DNA of 5,851 nt. It comes from Candidatus Dormiibacterota bacterium. Lineage in GTDB: Bacteria; Chloroflexota; Dormibacteria; Aeolococcales; Bog-877. The notes under the pieces were generated by a model, which did no database searches, was not told the DNA's origin, and saw nothing but the letters and a program-made list of their open reading frames with translations. The first letter of the stretch is position 1. Each line of letters begins with the position of its first letter. The DNA lies in NCBI GenBank assembly GCA_030038765.1, contig JASHRA010000262.1, forward strand, positions 1 through 5,851, given 5' to 3'. The position numbers were made by a program, and so were the translations under genes. This document shows positions 1-4,563 of this stretch, in pieces.

Positions 1-1500
1 AGCCGGCGGGACGCCTGGGCGGTGCTGGCACTGGCGTTGGTGGGCCTCGTGCTGCTCCGCCTACCCTCCCTAACCGAGCCGCGGTGGTACGCGGACGAGG
101 GCGCCTACGCGGCCACCGCGTACGCGCTGCTGCACGGCAAGACGCTCTTCGTCTCGGTCCTGCCCACCAAGCCGCCGCTGCTCTACTGGCTCTACGAGCT
201 GGCGATCGTCGCCTTCGGCCCCACCGAGTTCGGCCTCCACGTCCTCAACCTGGCGGCGGGCCTGGCGACGGTGGCCGGCCTCTGGGCCCTGCTCCGGGAC
301 TACCTGACGCCGAGCAGGCTCGCGGTGTCCATGGCGGTGGCCGTGACCGCCCTCGCCCTGCCCCTGCTCAACGGAGACCTGGCGCTGCCCGAATGCCTGC
401 TGGTGCCCTTCACCACCTGGGGCATGGTCGCCGTCCTCCGGGCGGACTCGGCCGGCCCCCGGGCCGGCCCCCTGCTCCGGATCGCGGCCGGCTGCCTCTT
501 CGGCTGCGCCATGCTGATCCAGCAGACGGCGCTGGCGGACTGCGTCGCCGCCCTGGTGGTGCTTTTGCTGGCGCGCCGCTCCCTGCGCCAGGCGGGGACG
601 GTCGCCCTGGGGGCGGCCGTGACCGTCGCCGCTGCGCTGCTGCCGTTCGCCTTGATGGCGGGGGTGCGCGAGGTCTGGTTCTGCCTGGTCAGCAGCTACG
701 CCGGCTACACCGCCCAGTCGCTGCCGCTGTCGGCGCTCTTCCTCGCGGCCCGGGCGGCCGGGCTGGCAGTCCTGGTCGCCGCCGCTTGGCTGGGCCGGAG
801 GGCCCGGTTGGCCCCCTACCTGGTGGCGGTCTGGCTGCTCGTCACCGGCTACGCGTACGCCCTCCCGGACCGGGGCTATCCCCACTTCCTGCTGGCCATG
901 GTGCCGGCGGCGGTGGGGGTGCTGGGCTTCGTCCCGCTCGGGGCGGCGGCGATCCGGCGCCGGCTGCGCTCCGCCTGGGGCGCCCTTCTGCCGGCGGCAG
1001 CGCTGGTCTTCGCTGCCCTCTGGGTTCCCGCCTTCGCCGCCCAGGCCGGCCCCTGGTACACGGTGGCCAAGACCGGCACCTACTTCACCGAGTTCGTGGG
1101 GCTGGTGCGGGGCACGGCCAGCGCCGCCTCGGTCGAGCGGGCGTTCAACGGCCAGGCGCGGGGCGACGCGGAGGCGGCCGACTGGCTCCGGGGCCACGCC
1201 GCCGCCGGGGCCACGGCCCTGGTCTGGTCCTCGGACGACTGGCTCTATCCCACCGTGCCCCTGGTCCCGGTGCTGGCCGAGCCGACTATGTACATGGAGC
1301 GGGCCTGGCTCGGCACGGAGCGCCTGCTGGGAAGCATCGCCACCGACCGCCCCGACGTCGTCTATGTGGACGCCGGCTACGTCAGCAGCTTTGGACCGAT
1401 CGAATCGGTGCTCCGCTCAGACGGGTACCGGGTGGTGCACTCGACCTCCTACGGAACCATCTGGGAGCGTCCCGGCTGGCCCCGGGCCGAAGGCTCGTGA
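1..1500 (+). CDS. GT39/ArnT-type membrane glycosyltransferase (5' partial)
   Basis: This is an integral-membrane glycosyltransferase of the PMT/ArnT (GT39-like) superfamily, which transfers a sugar from a polyprenyl-phosphate carrier to an acceptor on the outer face of the membrane. The frame is open from base 1 through a TGA at 1498-1500, giving 499 visible residues. A GTG at 22 could serve as a start, but the frame continues upstream, so I treat the 5' end as cut by the window. The family signature follows the first helix: an Asp-Glu pair in ADEGAYA (residues 25-26 counted from the GTG), then the TKPPLLYWLY segment at about 49-58. The Asp is the expected catalytic residue of the first external loop. 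Many hydrophobic helices follow up to about residue 340, then a more polar C-terminal domain of about 150 residues. The acceptor and donor sugar cannot be read from the sequence. The gtrA-like gene downstream supports use of a lipid-linked sugar. Family assignment is firm; specificity is unknown. Confidence 0.88.
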   Translation, partial: SRRDAWAVLALALVGLVLLRLPSLTEPRWYADEGAYAATAYALLHGKTLFVSVLPTKPPLLYWLYELAIVAFGPTEFGLHVLNLAAGLATVAGLWALLRDYLTPSRLAVSMAVAVTALALPLLNGDLALPECLLVPFTTWGMVAVLRADSAGPRAGPLLRIAAGCLFGCAMLIQQTALADCVAALVVLLLARRSLRQAGTVALGAAVTVAAALLPFALMAGVREVWFCLVSSYAGYTAQSLPLSALFLAARAAGLAVLVAAAWLGRRARLAPYLVAVWLLVTGYAYALPDRGYPHFLLAMVPAAVGVLGFVPLGAAAIRRRLRSAWGALLPAAALVFAALWVPAFAAQAGPWYTVAKTGTYFTEFVGLVRGTASAASVERAFNGQARGDAEAADWLRGHAAAGATALVWSSDDWLYPTVPLVPVLAEPTMYMERAWLGTERLLGSIATDRPDVVYVDAGYVSSFGPIESVLRSDGYRVVHSTSYGTIWERPGWPRAEGS

Positions 1501-1649
1501 GGGATCCGCTGGTGGGTCGCCCACGGGTCGGGGCCACGGTCGCGGGGAAGGGTTCCGGCAGGGGATCAGCGAGTCCTGCGGGAGCTGCTGGGCGCGCGCG
1601 TCTCGCGCTCCTCGACTCTCGAGTCCGCGTCGGGCGAGGGAGGCTAGCC
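1501..1649 (+). other. 149-bp spacer between glycosyltransferase and gtrA
   Basis: No coding frame here resembles a known protein. The spacer holds a short perfect inverted repeat, GTGGG/CCCAC around a TCG loop (1512-1524), 12 bases after the glycosyltransferase stop, and a second one, GACTC/GAGTC with a 2-base loop, near 1614-1625. Neither is followed by a T-run, so they are weak terminator candidates. I see no convincing -35/-10 pair. Transcription may simply read through into gtrA. Confidence 0.4.
1636..1643 (+). promoter_or_regulatory. Shine-Dalgarno site of the gtrA-like gene
   Basis: The purine-rich GAGGGAGG ends six bases before the ATG at 1650. It decides the start of the GtrA-like gene, whose reading frame stays open far upstream, antisense-free but without meaningful protein. 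The protein starting here has exactly the length expected of a GtrA domain. Confidence 0.75.
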
Positions 1650-2102
1650 ATGCTCCGATCAACGCGCTGGCGCGATCATCGGGCGGCTCGCGGCGGCGGG
1701 TTCCTGGTCTCCGGCGCCGTCGGGCTGGTGCTGAACCAGGCCCTGCTCTGGGCCGCCCTGACGGTGGGCCTCAACTACGTGGTCGGGGTCCTGGTCGCGA
1801 GCCAGCTGGCGACCGTCTTCACTTTCACCGCGAACGAGGTCGTCGTCTTCCGCCGCCAGGACCCGGGGCGGCGCGGGGTGCTGAGGCGCTTCTGGACCTT
1901 CGACGCCCTGAACCTGGCCTCCCTCACCCTGCGGGTACCGCTGCTGGTCGTCCTGACCAGCGGCCTGCACGTCTACGTGCTGGTCGGCAACATCCTCTCC
2001 ATCGGGGTCCTCACCGGGATCCGCTTCCTCATCGCCGACCGCTGGATCTGGAAGCCACCGCTGGCCCCCGACTCGGGCCCGGCGCGGGTGCCGTCGCTGT
2101 GA
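1650..2102 (+). CDS. GtrA-family four-helix membrane protein
   Basis: This 150-residue protein belongs to the GtrA family, small membrane proteins thought to flip polyprenyl-phosphate-linked sugars to the outer face for later glycosyltransferases. Four hydrophobic helices lie at about residues 17-38, 42-60, 83-104 and 107-128, the family's arrangement. Conserved elements are visible: the F-x-x-x-N-x-x-x-x-F pattern ending helix 2 (F58, N62, F67), and the RF-x-x-x-D-x-W-x-W end of helix 4 (R125, F126, D130, W132, W134). Length is typical of the family. The ATG at 1650 is supported by a strong ribosome site; the long open frame before it is compositional. The position right after a GT39-type transferase suggests that GtrA supplies that enzyme's donor, which is inference. 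The short tail after residue 135 is proline-rich and probably cytoplasmic. The stop codon overlaps the next start. Confidence 0.87.
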   Translation: MLRSTRWRDHRAARGGGFLVSGAVGLVLNQALLWAALTVGLNYVVGVLVASQLATVFTFTANEVVVFRRQDPGRRGVLRRFWTFDALNLASLTLRVPLLVVLTSGLHVYVLVGNILSIGVLTGIRFLIADRWIWKPPLAPDSGPARVPSL

Positions 2103-3235
2103 GGCAGGCCTGGCCCTGGGCCAACTACGACTACGACATCCACGGGCTGGTCACCATCTCCTCGGAGTACGAGCTGCCCGAGCTCTCCTACTTCGAGGTG
2201 ACGAGGGTGGAGCACCCGGACGTGTTCGTGGCCTCGAGGGCGACCAAGGCCAAGATGATCCAGCGCAACGGCGGCCTGCCCCGCTCCTCGGAGCAGTTCC
2301 GCTACGAGGAGGCGCTGCATCCCCTCTCGCTCAAGTTCGAGATCGTGGTCGACGACTCGGGGATCTTCGTCTTCATCAGCACCCTTCTGACCAAGTCGAG
2401 GCACGTCCTCTACTCCAACATCGTGGAGCCGCTGCTGAGGTTCCTCATGGCCTCCAAAGGGCACATGCTGCTGCACTCCGCGGCGGTCCTCCTCGACGGA
2501 CAGGGGGTGATGCTCTCGGCCAGGACCGACACCGGCAAGACCTCCACCGTGCTGAAGCTGCTCCAGGAGCACGGCGGCGAGTTCATGTCCGACGACATGA
2601 CCATCATCACCGAGGACGGGCTCGCCCTCCGCTACCCCAAGCCGCTCACCATCTCGGCCCACACGCTTCACTCGGTGCCCAAGCACCGGCTCAAGCGGCG
2701 TCAGCGCGTCGCCCTGCACATGCAGAGCCGCCTGCACTCGCGCACCGGGCGCTCGGTCGGGCAGTGGCTCGACCGCGCCTTCGTCCCGGTGATGTCGCTC
2801 AACGCCATGGTGCAGATCGCCATGCCACCGCCCAAGTACCAGGTGAGGGAGCTGGTGCCCTGCCGCCTGCGCCAGCGCATGAGCGTGGACCACATCTTCG
2901 TCATCGAGCGCTCTCCGACGTCGCAGGCCAGCGCCATGAGCCTGGACGAGGCCGTCGAGACGCTGATGGCGAACACCGATGACGCCTACAGCTTCCCCCC
3001 CTTCGCCTCCATGGCCCCGCACCTGGTCATCAAGGGGATGACCATCGAGGACGTGAAGCGGCACGAGCGACAGGTGCTGCGCTCCGCGCTCCGGGACGTG
3101 GACGTGGTCCGGCTGGAGAGTCCCTCCTTCGGTTGGAAGGACATGATCCTGGAGCAGCTGGGCAGCGAGGAGGAGGTGGCGGTCGAGGTGGCGGGCGCAC
3201 CCCCGGGGGCGCTGGCCAAGCTGGCGAGCCGCTAG
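2099..3235 (+). CDS. HPr kinase/PEPCK-like P-loop protein
   Basis: The predicted 378-residue soluble protein contains a P-loop domain resembling HPr kinase/phosphorylase and the HprK-related kinases. The GTG at 2099 is chosen because it overlaps the gtrA TGA as GTGA, typical of translational coupling; no good ribosome site precedes it, and residues encoded further upstream are out-of-frame gtrA. An N-terminal region of about 110 residues with no recognised motif precedes GHMLLHSAAV (121-130), the strand that leads into the nucleotide site in this family. Walker A is ARTDTGKT (141-148), with Ala in place of the first Gly and Asp in place of the central Gly of HprK. The SDD at 164-166 matches the Asp pair that follows the P-loop in HprK and PEPCK. 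The C-terminal half (about 185-378) is rich in charged residues and not recognised. I see neither the HprK C-terminal signature nor an HPr gene nearby, so true HPr phosphorylation is unlikely. Its substrate is unknown. Confidence 0.75.
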   Translation: MRQAWPWANYDYDIHGLVTISSEYELPELSYFEVTRVEHPDVFVASRATKAKMIQRNGGLPRSSEQFRYEEALHPLSLKFEIVVDDSGIFVFISTLLTKSRHVLYSNIVEPLLRFLMASKGHMLLHSAAVLLDGQGVMLSARTDTGKTSTVLKLLQEHGGEFMSDDMTIITEDGLALRYPKPLTISAHTLHSVPKHRLKRRQRVALHMQSRLHSRTGRSVGQWLDRAFVPVMSLNAMVQIAMPPPKYQVRELVPCRLRQRMSVDHIFVIERSPTSQASAMSLDEAVETLMANTDDAYSFPPFASMAPHLVIKGMTIEDVKRHERQVLRSALRDVDVVRLESPSFGWKDMILEQLGSEEEVAVEVAGAPPGALAKLASR

Positions 3236-3242
3236 CGCGCGT

Positions 3243-3285
3243 CCCCGGCCGGGGGGTCGGCCGGTGGCCCGCCCTCCCCCGGGCC
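3243..3285. repeat. GC-rich inverted repeats between genes
   Basis: The 59-bp gap after the P-loop gene contains a perfect palindrome CCCCGGCCGGGG (3243-3254) and a six-base stem GGCCCG (3266-3271) with CGGGCC (3280-3285) around an eight-base loop. The second stem ends just before the possible ribosome site of the next gene and could fold over it. No T-run follows, so an intrinsic terminator is possible but not shown. In DNA this GC-rich such stems also arise by chance. Confidence 0.35.
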
Positions 3286-3294
3286 GAGGGGTGG

Positions 3295-3534
3295 ATGCGG
3301 ATCCGCTTCGGACCTGGGGGCCGGCTGAAGCGGCGAGGGTCGCGTTGGACCTCGTCGGCCGTCGTCGCCGACCGGGCCCTGATGATCGTCGTGCCCGCCC
3401 CGGCGGTAGTCGTGCTGGCGCTGCTGGCACGCCGGCTGGTGGGGCAGGTGCTGGCTCCTGACCGGCCCATCCCGCCGCCCTCGGAGCGCGGTGGGCGCGC
3501 CCGACGGCGGCGGGCCAGTGAGGGCTCCCGTTGA
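3295..3534 (+). CDS. Small single-pass membrane protein, hypothetical
   Basis: A 79-residue reading frame starts at an ATG preceded closely by GAGGGG (3286-3291). It has a basic N-terminus (about residues 4-18), one hydrophobic helix at about 27-45, a proline-rich stretch (56-62) and an arginine-rich tail (69-79). Third codon positions are strongly G/C, as in neighbouring genes, and the hydrophobic helix lies in this frame rather than in the overlapping ones. I recognise no family. It overlaps the start of the DedA-like gene by 44 bases (17 if the later GTG is used), which suggests the two are co-translated. The spacing from ribosome site to ATG is short (three bases), and chance open frames are common at this GC content, so the call is tentative. 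Confidence 0.45.
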   Translation: MRIRFGPGGRLKRRGSRWTSSAVVADRALMIVVPAPAVVVLALLARRLVGQVLAPDRPIPPPSERGGRARRRRASEGSR

Positions 3535-4165
3535 CCGGCGGCCTCTGGGGCCTGGGCTCAGCCTCCTCGTCGTCTACGCCGTGGAGAGCGGGCTCCCGCT
3601 CCCCGTCCCCGAGGACGTGTTCGTTCTCTACCTCGGCTTCCGGTCCTGCTCCAGCCCGATGCTGGCCGTCACCGGTCTCGGCATCATGGTCGTGGCCTGT
3701 CTGGGTTGGCTCAACCTCTACCTGGTTTCGACGCGCCTCGGGCCGGGACTGGTTCGGGGCGTCTGGGACGGGTCCTGCACCTCGACGAGGTGCGGCTGGG
3801 GCGTCGAGCGCTGGTTCCGGCGCTGGGGGCCGCCCGCCATCGTCTTCGGGCGGGACCTGCCGGGACCGCCGATCCCGATCCCGGTCACGGCCGGCACGTT
3901 CGGGGTCCGGGTCCATGTCTTCGTCGGCAGCATGCTGGTGTCGGTGGCGGCGTGGGTGGCCATCGAGCTCCTCATCGGGGCGCGGCTCGGTCGCCCCGCC
4001 CTGGAGTTGCCCCAGCTCCACGTCGGCCCCTCCGCTGTGGTGGCGGCACTGCTCGGGGTGGTCGCCCTCGGGCTGGTGTTGGCGCCGCTGCGGGCCCTCT
4101 CCCGCCGACGTAAGACGACCCTCGGGCTGGGCCGGGGCAACTCCCAGACGCGGTCCCACGCCTGA
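3491..4165 (+). CDS. DedA/VTT-family (SNARE-associated) membrane protein
   Basis: This predicted protein of 224 residues belongs to the DedA/VTT family, whose bacterial members support undecaprenyl-phosphate or phospholipid recycling and membrane homeostasis. The family pattern is visible in order: the first re-entrant region, VESGLPLPVPED (31-42) with acidic E41/D42; a helix at about 58-80; the R-W-G-x-x-A-I-V-F-G-R-D-L-P-G segment (111-125); T-A-G at 133-135; then helices at about 141-163 and 181-203. The first conserved Arg is present (R121), but the second Arg expected six residues on is Pro (P127). The Asp and Gly/Tyr residues usual in helix 2 are also changed. Start: GTG 3491 has GGAG four bases upstream; GTG 3518 is an alternative that shortens the protein to 215 residues. 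Length suits the family. The basic C-terminal tail is presumably cytoplasmic. A link to the polyprenyl-phosphate genes upstream is attractive but inferred. Confidence 0.75.
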   Translation: MGAPDGGGPVRAPVDRRPLGPGLSLLVVYAVESGLPLPVPEDVFVLYLGFRSCSSPMLAVTGLGIMVVACLGWLNLYLVSTRLGPGLVRGVWDGSCTSTRCGWGVERWFRRWGPPAIVFGRDLPGPPIPIPVTAGTFGVRVHVFVGSMLVSVAAWVAIELLIGARLGRPALELPQLHVGPSAVVAALLGVVALGLVLAPLRALSRRRKTTLGLGRGNSQTRSHA

Positions 4166-4193
4166 GGCTCGGAGGAGCGCCGGTCGCCCTATC

Positions 4194-4222
4194 TTGACGG
4201 ACGCACAAGTGTTCGCTATCCT
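4194..4222 (+). promoter_or_regulatory. Sigma-70-like promoter of the LysM gene
   Basis: A TTGACG -35 element (4194-4199) and a TATCCT -10 element (4217-4222) are separated by exactly 17 bases. This places the transcription start at about 4229-4231, on or next to the ATG at 4231. The absence of any Shine-Dalgarno sequence in the bases before that ATG agrees with a leaderless transcript. Its position in the 65-bp gap after the DedA gene fits an independent transcription unit. Confidence 0.72.
4202..4215. promoter_or_regulatory. LexA (SOS) box 1
   Basis: CGCACAAGTGTTCG matches the Gram-positive LexA palindrome CGAAC-N4-GTTCG at nine of ten fixed bases (A to C at the third position). The central four bases also fit the R-N-R-Y pattern of Bacillus sites. 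It lies wholly inside the spacer between -35 and -10, where bound LexA would block RNA polymerase. Confidence 0.72.
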
Positions 4223-4223
4223 A

Positions 4224-4237
4224 CGAACGTATGTACG
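4224..4237. promoter_or_regulatory. LexA (SOS) box 2
   Basis: CGAACGTATGTACG matches CGAAC-N4-GTTCG at nine of ten fixed bases (T to A in the right half-site), again with an R-N-R-Y centre. It starts two bases after the -10 element and covers the predicted transcription start and the ATG. It lies exactly 22 bp from box 1, about two helical turns, so two LexA dimers could bind the same face of the DNA. Confidence 0.72.
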
Positions 4238-4563
4238 TCCGATCCGCGGCCACTGCGACGTCCTCCCCAGCCGTGGCGCGCCGCGGGCGGACGTCATACC
4301 GATCCTGCGCCGCTCTCTGCGTCAAGGCCGCCGTGATCGCGCTGCTGCTGGGGCTGGCGATGCTGCAGTCGGTGCTGGGCACGACCGGCTCGCAGGGCCA
4401 GACCGTGGTGGTGGGGTCGGGCCAGACGCTCTGGGGCATCGCCGTCCAGCACTATCCGGAGAGTGATCCGCGCCAGGCCATCGCCGCCATCGAGTCCCGC
4501 AACCACCTCTCGGGAGCCACCATCGTGCCCGGTCAGCGCTTGGTGCTCCCGGCCTCCGGCTAG
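4231..4563 (+). CDS. LysM membrane protein, probable SOS-induced division inhibitor (YneA/DivS/ChiZ-like)
   Basis: The 110-residue protein has a short basic N-terminus, one hydrophobic helix (about 31-50), a short linker, and a single LysM domain (about 57-107) that should bind peptidoglycan outside the membrane. LysM features are plain: V-x-x-G-Q-T-L-W-G-I-A near the start (61-71), an I-x-x-x-N-x-L core (87-93) and I-V-P-G-Q-R-L-V-L-P at the end (98-107). Size and layout match YneA of Bacillus (about 105 residues), and the same combination occurs in the actinobacterial DivS and ChiZ proteins. These are made in the SOS response to stop septation during DNA repair. Two LexA boxes in the promoter support this role independently. 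Unlike those relatives, no lexA gene is visible beside it. The ATG is chosen because it coincides with the predicted transcription start; a GTG at 4273 is less likely. A plain LysM-anchored wall protein remains the alternative. Confidence 0.8.
   Translation: MYVRSAATATSSPAVARRGRTSYRSCAALCVKAAVIALLLGLAMLQSVLGTTGSQGQTVVVGSGQTLWGIAVQHYPESDPRQAIAAIESRNHLSGATIVPGQRLVLPASG

Noticed and set aside
70..1197. 375-codon minus-strand open frame opposite the glycosyltransferase
   Set aside because: Antisense shadow with His/Gly/Arg/Gln-rich composition and no motif.
1512..1524. GTGGG-TCG-CCCAC hairpin as terminator of the glycosyltransferase
   Set aside because: Five-base stem without T-run; recorded in the spacer entry but not called a terminator.
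84..1649. Long open frame in front of and in phase with gtrA
   Set aside because: The translation is a Gly/Arg/Pro/Ala-rich shadow of the glycosyltransferase. The GtrA homology starts at the ATG at 1650 behind a strong ribosome site.
1364..2098. In-frame upstream extension of the P-loop protein
   Set aside because: This part is out-of-frame gtrA and spacer with arginine/proline-rich translation. The GTG overlapping the gtrA stop is the better start.
4167..4178. GCTC-GGAG-GAGC hairpin after the DedA-like gene as a terminator
   Set aside because: Only a four-base stem and no T-run; not separable from chance.
1973..4297. 774-codon open frame on the minus strand
   Set aside because: It lies antisense to three well-supported genes, has a low-complexity His/Gly/Arg/Pro/Asp-rich translation and no recognisable domain. 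It is a by-product of GC-rich codon use.
3531..4466. Plus-strand frame of 311 codons over the DedA and LysM genes
   Set aside because: Ser/Arg/Trp-rich translation typical of a shifted frame; the DedA and LysM motifs are in other frames.
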